From Butyriboletus loyo (lineage: Eukaryota; Basidiomycota; Agaricomycetes; Boletales; Boletaceae), in NCBI GenBank assembly GCA_038093515.1, contig JBBPSI010000108.1, positions 1 through 64,000 on the forward strand: a stretch of DNA of 64,000 bases. The letters run 5' to 3'. Made by a program: the position numbers and the translations under genes. The notes under the pieces were generated by a model. The model worked only from the letters and a program-made list of their open reading frames with translations. It ran no database searches and was not told the DNA's origin. Below, piece by piece: positions 38,727 through 49,153 of the stretch (position 1 is the first letter of the stretch; every line of letters begins with the position of its first letter).

Positions 38727-39768
38727 CTAATATTCAGAGATATCGGTGATTTCTGTAATTTCTTCGTGTGGTGAATGATCTGTTGATTTGAGATACGATG
38801 CATTCTCAAAGTCATCGCTAGATTTAATGTCACTTTCAGAGACGACGGTGGGCTCGACACGACGGGGCTCGGCCTGTTTGGGTAACCGAGGTCGGGGCTC
38901 GACACGGACCGTACGCATGTTGGGATAGCTCAAGGTAAGATGTCGATTGTCCATTACGGCGCGTATCTCCTCGAACTAAGAAACACAGCGATCAGCCTCA
39001 TGAGATGAGGAAAGCAGGAGCTCACTCACTTTCGTCCCTTCTGGAAGAGGTATCGTCCGTGTATACTTCTTCTCCTCTCGCTCTCTAACGAGTCGTCCAT
39101 CTTCCTCCTTCTCAGAGATCTTGACTGTCTGCCACGTAACAACGAGGTGATTGTAACGGAAGCTAACATGCGCTTGTTCCTTCTTTATGCCGGGTAAGTC
39201 AAAAGTTGCGGTAATCTGTACGGTGATAAGAAGGGGATATCACGGGGACGTGATACAAATAATCCATACTGTACGACCCGAACGGGACTCGCGAAATGAA
39301 ACACAATCCCTGCAACATGTTCCGAAAGATCAGGGTAACGGATGTATGAAGTGATACAGTGGCGTACGTGGATTTCTTCCGCTTCACTTTAGGAGGGGTT
39401 GCCTTCCTAGGCGTGGTAACATGTTGTTCCGGAGTGGAACGCGACACACCGCTCGGTCCAGGCTGGGGCGACTCCAAAGATTTCACCTTGAGAGGAAGCT
39501 TGGCTTCCGCGACATGTTTCCTCTCCCGCAACGTGTTCCATAGTTCATCGAGCGACATATATTCTTGTTCTCGTGGACCTTGTCTTATGGTCGATTTCGA
39601 CGTCTGTTGACGCCCACCGCCGCGCTCGGCGCCTTGTCGGAGGGAGGAGGGTACAATCGTCGTAGATGAAAGTCGAGAGCGATGGGGAGGACGAGAGGGT
39701 CCCACTGCGAGTTCACAACCGTCGTGGTCATCCCAGCAAGTGAACGTGCCGATAGCAGTGGACGACAT
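38727..39768 (-). CDS. HSP20/alpha-crystallin-like small heat-shock protein
   Basis: From ATG 39768 (MSSTAIGTFTCWDDHDG) a long hydrophilic, Ser/Pro-rich N-terminal exon leads through an intron to the crystallin domain: ITATFDLPGIKKEQAHVSF, HLVVTWQTVKIS, EKKYTRTIPLPEGTKFEEI and RHLTLSYPN, followed by an acidic Ser-rich tail to 38727. Small HSPs are ATP-independent holdases forming oligomers in the cytosol. The join before ITATF is odd: the exon reading SYSMDYLYHVP, which resembles the usual PRMD strand, meets it only if a 28-nt GT-AG segment (39243-39216) is removed. Otherwise the exon is skipped by a roughly 150-nt intron, or there is a frameshift. The N-terminal extension is long for the family, so this may be an HSP20-domain protein with another role. 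Confidence 0.75.
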
Positions 39769-40605
39769 GGAATGAGCTAGGGAGACGCCCGCCGCCCAAA
39801 TTGCCTTGTGGGGTTGCAGTGGAAGAGAGAGTAACTAGAGAAAAGGCAAGGGACGAAATTAGCACTGACTGGATTATCAAGACAAGCCTGAGCGTAGCAT
39901 GGCATGAAACACGAGGCTGCCAAAAGCAGCGGCCATCAACGCCAGTTACTTTATCAGAGAACGACGGTGCTCGCCACTTACTCTCTATGCTGCTCATAAG
40001 CGTGTCCCCTACGACAACACCAGCCTTGACCACGAGTGGGACACGCGCACCCACGCCGTGAGGTTCGTCGAAAGCCAGAGTGACCGATTACGCCACGGAT
40101 AAAAATGAATGGGGCCTTGAGGTCTCCTCGTGGTGGCCACTCGAAGAACCACCATCCCTTTCCCTATGCCACGCTGCCGCAGACTGGTCTCTCCATTTCC
40201 AACTACTTGGACACGATTTGATTGCCGTGGACAAGGACAAACGTGTTGTTTTCAGTTGGCAAAAGTCACCTCCGCATGAAAATAATGGCGATCTCTCTCC
40301 AAAATACTCTCGAGGCTTCAGGTAAGGTTCAAGATTCGATCCAGGGGAGGCTTCCAGCCGCAGTCACAGTGCATGTAAGCTCCTCGGAGTTGAGGAAATT
40401 TTCTACTATCTGATTCACACTTTTCTCTCTTACATTCGTTCTGATCGAATCGCGTGCACACTCAGATACATGGTTAGAAGTCTGTCTTCACGATAGGATC
40501 GATTCAGATACTCGGTGCCTGTTTTTCTGAAGGATGCTCGATCGTTACACCATCAAGATGTTAACATACAATACACACGAGTCACCAACTCGGCTTAGGC
40601 CACCA
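39769..40605. other. Unresolved stretch with coding-like fragments
   Basis: On the + strand about 39970-40085 reads YAAHKRVPYDNTSLDHEW and onward in a balanced frame, and 40130-40325 carries another fragment (DWSLHFQLLGHDLIAVDKDK). They could be exons of one small gene, but I found no start, joins or domain. A minus-strand frame at 39728-40054 overlaps. Treat as possible gene or relic. Confidence 0.3.
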
Positions 40606-41850
40606 TCAGTTCATCACTTCCATGTTTCCTCTGAACCAAAACGGATGGGCTTTCATGTGCGAGATTCGCCATGGGTTTGAACCTGGGTCCATGTCAGTCT
40701 GCCGTATCAAGTCCAAGGTATAATAGCTCTGGAAGAAGATATTAGCACCCCAACGTATCAGGTGTGAAGTGTTCTTACCCCATGCTGAACTGTTGTTTCT
40801 CCCCGTGCACGGTCACGTCGAAAGGTGACCAACGCATTTGCGGACGCAGTCGCACTGTTCGGCATAGCGATGTTCCAAGTCGGCGCAGGTTGTGGAAGGT
40901 TGACCAGAATACAACTGTCGACAGTAGCTTTGCATCAGTCGGACGACGGAGGATGGGGATGGTAAATGGACGCACGTCATGACGTGTTGTACTGCCGTGA
41001 ATCGTTCGAAATACGTTGCCCAAGACTCCGCCTCTTCTTTGCCTGGCCTGCCTTGAGTAAAACTCGTGTCATCCCTGTAAGCGGCGCCGACGTAGACTGT
41101 GAGTCTTACCCTGAGGTTCTTCGTTCGTGATGAGCGAGTTGTTTATCATGACCTCCGAGGAGGCAAAGACTTCATCTCCAAGGCGCTCGAAATCTCTGCA
41201 GTCAGAATACGCCGACTGTTCAACAGAACGCAATATCTGTCATGAGAATATGCCGAGAGAAAGGGTAGAGCGACTCGCTCACCAACCGCGTGATAGTATC
41301 GTGTATGTTGATACGGTCGAGCAGGTATTGAGATAGGCTGTATGCAATGAGAGGTTCGTCCAGGGATGAGTCCGTTATGGATGACCGCGGCGAGAGCTTG
41401 GACATATGGTAGGATAGGAAGAAAGAGGTAGAGAAGCCAGGATTATATCCTCGAGGGGCGGATTCAACCGGGATACTCGACGTGCCTGGGTGATCGGGAT
41501 CCCAAGTTCGTGCATGGCGGTAGAGTGTTTGAGGTTCTTCCGCGCATACACATGGACGAAGGCGTGTCGTGAAGAGTAAAAACGACCCCCGTCAACATGA
41601 CCATTGACCAAAGGTGCGTCACCCGACACGGTCTCGCGCAGCCGGATACGTCAAACGGACGAGGTAGCGCGATTCGCGAATGGTCGCCGACTCAACCCAA
41701 GGAAACCATGAACTCACGACGAGATTATTTACATCTTCGAAAGCAGGCCAGGGTGCACCCCGCGCGCGCAGTGGGAAGCTCAAAGCTCCCCCGAACACCT
41801 GACGAATCGGACGTTTTTAGTTAGTGTTGTACTCACTGGCACTAGTCAGA
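40606..41850 (-). CDS. Possible unrecognised gene, exons partly resolved
   Basis: The 3' end is plausible: a frame reading WATYFERFTAVQHVM, QSYCRQLYSGQPSTTC and DLEHRYAEQCDC, then, past a short intron or gap, SYYTLDLIRQTDMDPGSN and HPFWFRGNMEVMN to a stop at 40606-40608. Upstream frames (41220-41630) contain further balanced stretches such as YSLSQYLLDRINIHDTI. Composition and amphipathic helices suggest a helical domain, perhaps a transcription-factor middle region, but no zinc cluster is intact and no family can be named. Given neighbouring relics it may be degenerate. Bounds are approximate. Confidence 0.3.
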
Positions 41851-42247
41851 AATTGATCGTGAAAGCAGAAACACGACAACGATTTTAATCTGTGATCCGC
41901 CCGAGCGTGCCCCATGACGACGAAAGCCAGACACCGACTCTGGACATTTCTCAGCGGGCATGAAGCCCGCTCTCGGTCGGTCACTTGACGCTGGTTCGAA
42001 AAAGTCGCGGACAGCTGAGTTTCCCTATCACGTTGATCCGATTTCAGCGCCTTTCCACACGGACTCCCTCTGGCCACCGATGCTGGCTCACCGGACGATG
42101 AAAACAAATTTGCAGCACTGACAAAAATAGTTACATAAGATCGTTAGGGTACATTCGATGCTGATATCGTTCAATCGTCAGAGTTGTGCACAATTGTCTG
42201 ACATCAGGGAAACCAAAGGAAAACCAAACCGTGGAATCCTCTTTGTA
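41851..42247. other. Intergenic, nothing supported
   Basis: About 400 bp upstream of the unresolved minus-strand gene and downstream of the sugar transporter relic. A 96-residue minus frame (41817-42107) has a vague Cys/basic pattern but no valid zinc-cluster spacing. Confidence 0.35.
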
Positions 42248-43256
42248 CTAGTCTTCTTGACTAGACTTTTCCAAAGCCTCGGAGGACTTCACTTGGCTGT
42301 ATGCTGAGAGACTAATACGGTTGGCAATTTCGTTTTGGCGTTGTTGATCTGCAACGGCTAGACCCTCGCGGTCACCAAAGACTTCGTCCCTCTCTTCCAG
42401 GGTGAGACCTTTCGTCTTGGGGACCTGAGAACGGACCACAAATCAGGAGACCTAGTACTGTCATCAAATCACCAATCCCAGTAACAAATATTCCCGCAGA
42501 GGTGTATATCAATAAACTGGTAACAGAAAATAGGAAGGCACAAACCTCGAAAATCGATGAGGGCTGAAACGTTACAGTCTGGACAATCACTCCGATGCAG
42601 AAAAATAACCACGTCTACAGACCGCGTCAGTGTCCTTCCAAGAACGAAGGTCTGTAAGATGCACCAAGGACATGTATGTATTTGCGCGATGACGTGCCAG
42701 TACAGAGCACACCAAACCAGGCACCCAGTTCAAGTATAGAAACCATCCAACCCTCTTCGCCGGTGTTGTGAACTGCAGAAGCCATCCTCGAGTCAGAAGA
42801 AGACATGCTAAGCACCCCAGAGAAGACACACTGGGTGAGAAGGGTATACTGATCCGTAAAATGATATAGCGTGCAATGCGTTCAAAATTTCACGAGTACC
42901 TATGTCAATCAGGCTTCAAGGGAATTACCATATAGCCTGTGGTTTGAAGGGGTTGAGAATAATAAGGTGATAGCCCTCACAGCCTCCCTCCCAAGGACGC
43001 GAACACTGCAATGGCGAAAACTCGGCCGTTGTGGACGTCTTTCAGCGTGTAGTTTAGAAAACGAAGAGGATAAACAATGAATAAAACTTACCCATCCCGA
43101 CTGCCCTTGAAGAGCTTTGCAGCGGTCCGAAGTAAATTGATCATCACCAGAAGCCGTGCCACCACCTAGTTTTGTTAGCCTCCGCCGCGGTTCGCTAATA
43201 GCACCTGGTCCCACGCAACAGAATGGAGCCGGAACGGTATTTGTTTCTTCCGCCAA
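42248..43256 (-). pseudogene. MFS sugar transporter lacking its central two-thirds
   Basis: The N-terminus is recognisable from ATG 43256 (MAEETNTVPAPF, EPRRRLTKLGG), through VHNGRVFAIAVFASLGG and a degraded LYG block, to VFSGVLSMSSSD, then EEGWMVSILELGAWFGVLCTG (helix 2) and LFFCIGVIVQTVTF (helix 3). IFVTGIGDLM (helix 4) is then followed almost at once by KTKGLTLEERDEVFGD, the signature that normally follows helix 12. Some 300 residues between, including the PESPR loop, are missing, leaving about 200 of an expected 540. The intact family are H+-sugar symporters or facilitators of the plasma membrane. Loss of eight helices makes function as a sugar carrier very unlikely. Confidence 0.8.
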
Positions 43257-44148
43257 TTAAGAGCCACCGGACTGTACCTCAATGTGCGGGCTCAGGAAGG
43301 ACCGGTGATGGCTGGGATTGGTTGGAAGTTGTGTGTCTCAATGTTTTAAATAACCGCCTTGCGCAGTCTTTGCATGACATTGTATCTCTGCGGCGGTAGC
43401 GGTGGAGCCGTAGCGACCTGGGGAGAATGCAAAGTATGGGAAGTCTAGCGGTCTGCACAATAGGAATCCGACGGAGACGGGCGAGGTCAAGGCGAACACT
43501 TCAAAATGCCCCGTTTAATGTACTTAACGGGGTGAAGAATTGACTTGAAAATTCTAAACACATACGAAGTCGATGGCGACTGTGACGAGAGAGAGCCAAT
43601 ATTGAATGGGGCACAAATGGACCCTCCTGAGACGCTGCCCCTTCGAAGAGGCAGCGGCGGGAGTCCTCGGTGAATGCTGGGCACCATTCATTGAACGACG
43701 GGACATTGATGAAAGCTGTTGATCAACAATTGAACCCAGTGTGAGACGACCGTGAAAACTTCGGAGTGGCTGCGCTGCGCGGTCACCAAGTTGGTGGCGC
43801 TCGCGTACAACATCATTCGCAAGCACTACTCATTGCAAGGAACGTCCAACTGCAGCCTTCCCCAACCTACGAGGCCCGATCACTCATCGAATTCCGGTGG
43901 AGCAATCAAGTAAGTCCCAGAACTATGATATACACCCGCATCGAGTTCCGATCGCGCTGTTAATCCAGCTTCCCGAACGCGTGGGTGACAATGAACGCAT
44001 GGAGGATATACAAAACTGATTTACATCTAGGAGATTCCCTTCACTCCAGCCTAGCCCAGTTCCAGGAGGGTGAGTCGATCTACGCGGAGAATACCGTTCC
44101 ATGTCTTCGCTCATCTGTTGTTGCCCATTTCCACTCAGTGGTCACGTT
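43257..44148. other. Intergenic, nothing firm
   Basis: Holds the promoter of the metacaspase gene and 5' flank of the transporter relic. Donor/acceptor-like sites at 44070-44148 suggest a further 5' exon of the metacaspase, which I could not join in frame. Confidence 0.4.
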
Positions 44149-46132
44149 ATGAACTCCCCTCCCCCAGGTCCGTTCACACAATACGTTACATCGCATCATT
44201 CTCCTAGAGGACATGCCCCGTATCGAGACTCGCCTAGGGGATATCCCTACTCCGGACCATATGCCCCTCCTCCAGGACCTCCCGGCGAATCCATGAGGTA
44301 TCCCCCACCCTTCGGTCCTCCGGGATATCAACCACCTCCAGGTCCTCCGCCTATGCCTCCGACTGGGCAACAGCAGTATGGCTTCCAGCCAGTTCCGGGT
44401 GAACAGATGCAACCTGCTTACTTTCAGTACTCGCAATGCAACGGGAAAAAGAAAGCATTGCTTGTATGATTTCACCCCGAACCCCCGTCTGTATCCTACA
44501 ACGCTCACGTTGTTTACAGATTGGCATAAACTACATAGGCCAGCCTGAGGAGCTTCAGGGTTGCATAGAAGACGTGCACCGCATGAAGAGGTTCCTTTTG
44601 GGTTAGTTGGTTTCACCAGCTTCTTCACCCAGTGATGTCATGTCAATGTGAACAGGACGTGGTTACAAGGTGGATGATATGGTGATACTTACAGACAATT
44701 CACCGTCTCCCCGTGAACATCCAACTCAACAGAACATGGTCCGTTGCGTTCCCAGACCAGTTTTGGGTGACCTCATATTTTATCAGATTGACGCAATGCA
44801 CTGGCTTGTGAGGGATGCTCGGCCCAATGACTCCCTTTTCTTCCATTGTATGTGCTATTATATGACGACAAGGTGAACCTCCTAATGATTCGAATAGACT
44901 CGGGACATGGAGGGCAGACTAAGGATCTGGATGGCGATGAAGAAGATGGATATGACGAAGGCAAGTTAACTCTCTCTTTACTTGGAATTCTGATTCATGG
45001 CATTCCTGCTCAGTAATATATCCCGTGGACTTCAAGATAACATCCCATATTGTGGACGATGTTTGTCAGCGATCATAGATCCCGTGCTTTGTGTCTCAAA
45101 GTTGCTGCAGGACATGCACAAGATTATGGTTAGTGGGCTTCCCGCTGGCTGTCGCCTAACAGCTATATTTGATGTAAGCAACCCGGACGCATCCCGTCTT
45201 AATGCTAATTTTTCAATAGGCATGCCACTCTGGCTCGGCACTCGGTATGAATCAATACACATACTTCATGAAGCTGTGTTAAAAATTTCCGTTCCTAGAC
45301 CTCCCATACACGGTACGTGCCTGTTGCTAAGCTAGCTACGCCCGTTATTTTAGTTTTGATCACACGCTGGCAGTACTCGACGGATGGCAAGATCAAGGAA
45401 CCCAATGTGAAACTTGGGGCAGCAAAGGGATTATTATCTACTTTTACTTCTTTTCAGAGGCGTGATATAGGCGGTGTGGTTCATGGTGTAACGGACCTTT
45501 TCAACGTCGCCTCCGGGAGTGCGCAAAAGGCTAACGAGTACACAAAAGCGACGAGATCAAGTGTCGCTGACGTGGTAAGATGACTCCTCCATTTGCATAT
45601 CCTCACTACCCTCGTGTCGACCCAGATCTCCTGGAGTGGTTGCAAGGACTCCCAAACGAGTGCTGACGCTCAAATAAGAGGTCGTAACACAGGTGCTATG
45701 ACTGATGTACGTGCTCCACATTTTCCTGAAGTACCTCCCTGATCCTCGCGATGCCAGGCATTTTTGACAGTACTTGGTAACTTTGCCTCCCTGACTGAAA
45801 CGATCAGTCATTAAGCTGAGCTTGTGCAGCGCAAAACCCTAACCTGTGCTACCAACAACTCCTTGTTGAGATGAGGTACGCGTGCCGAGTCTGTGTTGTT
45901 CGCGGCGTCTTTGAACCTCTGTCCATACTCAGGTGGATTCTCCGCGAGAAATATAGCCAAAAGCCTCAGGTGCGTAGCCACAGGCCCGATGAAACTCGTG
46001 CTGATGTGATTACACTAGTTTTCGAGTTCCCACCCCATTGTAAGTCACATTTCAACCCGGGGTCCCATAGAAATGGAATTTACACCTATAAACTTGTCCC
46101 GACAGGACATCAATTTGCAGTTCATTATTTGA
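44149..46132 (+). CDS. Metacaspase (type I, C14 cysteine peptidase)
   Basis: Eleven or so exons joined in phase give about 450 residues. A Pro/Gly/Tyr-rich prodomain ([13 protein letters not shown]) is followed by the caspase-like fold: [72 protein letters not shown] with the catalytic His, [32 protein letters not shown] with the catalytic Cys, and a p10 part ([29 protein letters not shown]). Metacaspases cleave after Arg/Lys, are calcium-activated and act in protein quality control and cell death in fungi. The intron at 44962 uses a GC donor (G|GCAAGT); the competing GT would disrupt YDEVIYP. The start is the first ATG in the Pro-rich exon; an upstream in-frame ATG (44101) or an upstream exon is possible. 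Confidence 0.9.
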
Positions 46133-46303
46133 ATGTGAAGTTCTGGGTCATTTGGCCCGCGGATGGATAATGCGTAAGTGCGTAGGGAAACGTAGCAATT
46201 TCGCAAGTTTCTACTGTATGATTAAACCAGCTTACAATGTGATTATGAACCCCAGCGGGATGCATTCGTGTTAGCAAGAGCTTAAGATACGGAGAAATGT
46301 GTT

Positions 46304-47918
46304 TTACATGGAAGAATATGCATGGCACTTTACACTGACGATGTGAGCTGTTCCCTCATCTCCGTACGGGATGAGGGAATCCCGCAGTGATCCATCAGAG
46401 ACTCCCGAGTGGGTCTGGGGCAAGAACGACTTCGTGTCGAGAATGACGGCAGTCAATCGACGGCCATATGTCTGGCGGAAACTACGTCAAGACCCTGGAC
46501 CAACGGAATTAGATCACTTACACAACCCGTGTCAATACCAATTGACCATCGCTTCACATCAAGATCTCGAAGTGCGGCGTGACCATATATCACCATCGAC
46601 GGGAAGCAGTGCAGAGTTGTGCGTGCCGTCGAACTGTGTTTGGAAAGGATGGATGGTTCCGCCACAGGCAAGCCGGAGCAGCTGCTCATCACGTCGTTCC
46701 ATAAGTCAGACCACGGGGTACCCTTTTCGCCCTTTTTGACTTTTCCTTTCTTTGAGAGACTCCGCATGTTCATTAAAACCCAGGGATCTTTATTCTGAGG
46801 GATTTCGTTTAGCAATGCCAGTTCTTGAAGACCTCGAAGGATGTGATGATCTTCCGGGTTGGCTGTAGTGGGCCAATGAGAGAGCGGCTGCTTGGGATCG
46901 CCAAGTTTACGAGTTGGGTCGGCTGCTAGCAACCCGGCATGAACAAAGTATGTATGGGCCGCCGGTGTGTAGAGGACGAGAGGGAGAGAGCGAAGGTAGT
47001 CATAATGCTCTTGAGACATTTCGCGGGCGATCTTGTAATGTTTTCCTAGCAGTGTCCAGTCTTTAGGCACGTATGCTTTCCATCCATGGTGCGATTTCTT
47101 GAGCCAAGCATCGAATTCGGCATTGGGCTCGTCCCCGTCGATATGAGACCAATCCGAGTCCATATCTTCTAGCCAATCTCTGCCACCAGGGAGGGATACG
47201 ATCCAGTCCATCCAGGCTCTCCATTCGATGACTTTTTCGTCGTTATTGCCACGTACACCGAGAATCTGGTTCGTCGACATGAAACTCAGGACTGGATCGG
47301 ATGAGTGTTTTTCATTCTTTGAGACTAGGTCGCCCAAGTGTATCAAAGTATCTGACTGCGGATCGTATGAAATCTTGGCGAGTAATTCGCTACAGCGGCC
47401 GGAAGGAATGAGATGAATTCAATGTAAAGGGGAACCGATGATGCGAACCTAAGCGATTGGTTCATAGCATGAATATCTCCGATGGTGACGACACGCTTAT
47501 TGTCGTCGGCGTCTGTGGTGTCAAGTATAGTATGAGCCAAGTACTTGTTTCAATTGGAGGTTGTGCGACGTACGGATAGGGAAATGAGCATGCGGTAGTG
47601 TCTCGAGTAGTTTGTAGTGGGCAAAGTCGGGGAACACGACATCTTGATAAGGCTGGGTCAGCTAATTTCCGAACAGGACAGGACAGGCGACTGACCTGGT
47701 CGCTTCAAAGGAAGGCGACGTCTGGTCTCGTCGACGATGCTGGCGGTGAAAACAAAGAAAAGGAAGGCTGCAATAACCGAGACTGGGAGGATCAGCCGAA
47801 TCAAGTGGCGCTCTCTACGTTGCTGGCGCATTCTGCAGGCCGAGTCCGACGTCGGGAGCAACGGTGTTTCAGACTCCAAATCCTCTACGACAAGCCAAGA
47901 AGCACTCGGACCGTACAA
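46304..47918 (-). CDS. Membrane-anchored ApaH-like/Ppn2-like metallophosphatase
   Basis: Coding runs from about 47918 (no ATG there; the first in-frame ATG is at 47831, MRQQRRERHL) to a stop at 46304-46306, over about five exons. One transmembrane helix near the N-terminus (LILPVSVIAAFLFFVFTAS) is followed by VVFPDFAHYKLLETLPH and the phosphoesterase domain: VTIGDIHAMNQSL, LIHLGDLVSKN, ILGVRGNNDEKVIEWR, YFVHAGLL and VIYGHAALRD, ending GIDTGCTYGRRLTAVIL. This matches the yeast YNL217W (Ppn2) vacuolar zinc endopolyphosphatase and other eukaryotic ApaH-like phosphatases. Likely substrates are polyphosphate or dinucleoside polyphosphates. Two metal/catalytic motifs are non-standard: GDIHA in place of GDIHG, and GNND in place of GNHD. 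Convergent with the metacaspase gene (172 bp apart). Confidence 0.85.
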
Positions 47919-48188
47919 CCCTTATATGTATCGTACTAGCAGTGTAGGCACCACTCCCCGGGCCCAATCTCGGAGGTTTTCAATTCAAACGATTTTTCCT
48001 TCTACGAGCGAGCAGTTGAACATGCTAGAGCCTCAAACGTGAGCACAGATCCATTCTAGTTCAAAAAGAAAACAGTAATTCCCTTCACAACCACTCTCGT
48101 TCTGTTCAGGAACACACAGATTCCTCCAAGTGCCTGAGCGTAAGACCCTCCCGAGTCAACCAGAAGTATATTATTTCTATGGTTATGG

Positions 48189-48950
48189 TTATGCTTCCGC
48201 ACGGACAATCGTTCCTTCCATCGCACGTCGTCTGTCGATCTCTGTGTACTCCTGTCTATCTTGAGATGCAGGGCCTATCCATTTCCACGCATTCTCCTTG
48301 ACAAATTCCTCGAATGTCCACAGCTTCGGTTGCAGCGTAAATAATGGACGGCACCACACGTAGGTGTTCACTTCTAGCGGGCTCTTTGGCTCGTTCGATG
48401 CAGGTACCGGGGGAGGATCTTTCGGCACCACTGCTGTTACCTCTATGTCGTCGAGAGCCACCAAGGGACCCAGCAGGTGCACGAGAACCAGTTCTCGTGT
48501 GTATTCCTGTCGTAACGAATTTCTTCAGCTACCATCGTCCCTCGAGTCGATAGGTTGGTACTCACGTCCCCCTCAAAAATGTCCAACAGTCTGATATCTT
48601 CGTCAGAAAGTCCTACCACCAACGATCCTATCACAGATCTTTCATCGGGCTCGAGATCGCCACTAAACAAGACCCTGCTCTGAGAGTAAGGGACTACACC
48701 CGGGTAATCTGCACCCTACAACTCATCGAACGTCAGTGTCAAAGCTCCACCGCAGTATACTACATGTCTACATTAATTTTGTGCCTGGTATAGTCCTGCA
48801 CATCGTCGGTGTGAGGATGATGGATGGAAGACGGCGTGCACTCACGAGTAATAGTGCTGGGCTGATTTGCAGGTGAGATCCATCGTTTCCGATCACCCGT
48901 TTCAATATCTTCGGGTGCATCAGCGTTCCGTAGAAAAAGGCAGACACCAT
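48189..48950 (-). CDS. AIG2/gamma-glutamylcyclotransferase-like protein
   Basis: Four exons from ATG 48950 to the stop at 48189 give about 200 residues. The N-terminus MVSAFFYGTLMHPKIL is the family's FYGTL glycine loop. YTRHKIN and GADYPGVVPY follow across a short intron, then SVIGSLVVGLSDEDIRLLDIFEGD with the acidic catalytic position, EYTRELVLVHLL, and a C-terminal half (TYVWCRPLFTL, FEEFVKENAWKWIG) typical of the plant/fungal AIG2-like branch. Related enzymes release 5-oxoproline from gamma-glutamyl amino acids or glutathione, but AIG2-like members are biochemically poorly defined. Divergent from the aminotransferase gene with 203 bp between starts. Confidence 0.82.
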
Positions 48951-49153
48951 TGGTGGGTACGGAAGTGAAAGACGAGCTGGCCGATAAATAGTACAGTGTC
49001 AATATGAGATGAGAAAAGAGGCGTAGGACTGTATGAATCATTCTTGGAATGACGCTGGGAAGGAAATTAAGACCGATGAGAACAACTCCATCATGGTATG
49101 ATTGTCGAGCCCTTTGTACTTGAGAGTTCACCACGACCTCCTTCAGCAGGAGT
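48951..49153. promoter_or_regulatory. Divergent promoter of AIG2-like and aminotransferase genes
   Basis: 203 bp between two opposed ATGs. No distinct element identified; shared regulation is inferred from spacing only. Confidence 0.4.

Noticed and set aside
41817..42107. Zn2Cys6 transcription factor start on the minus strand
   Set aside because: There is a vague RGSPCGKALKSDQRDRE likeness, but the six-Cys spacing is absent in every frame.
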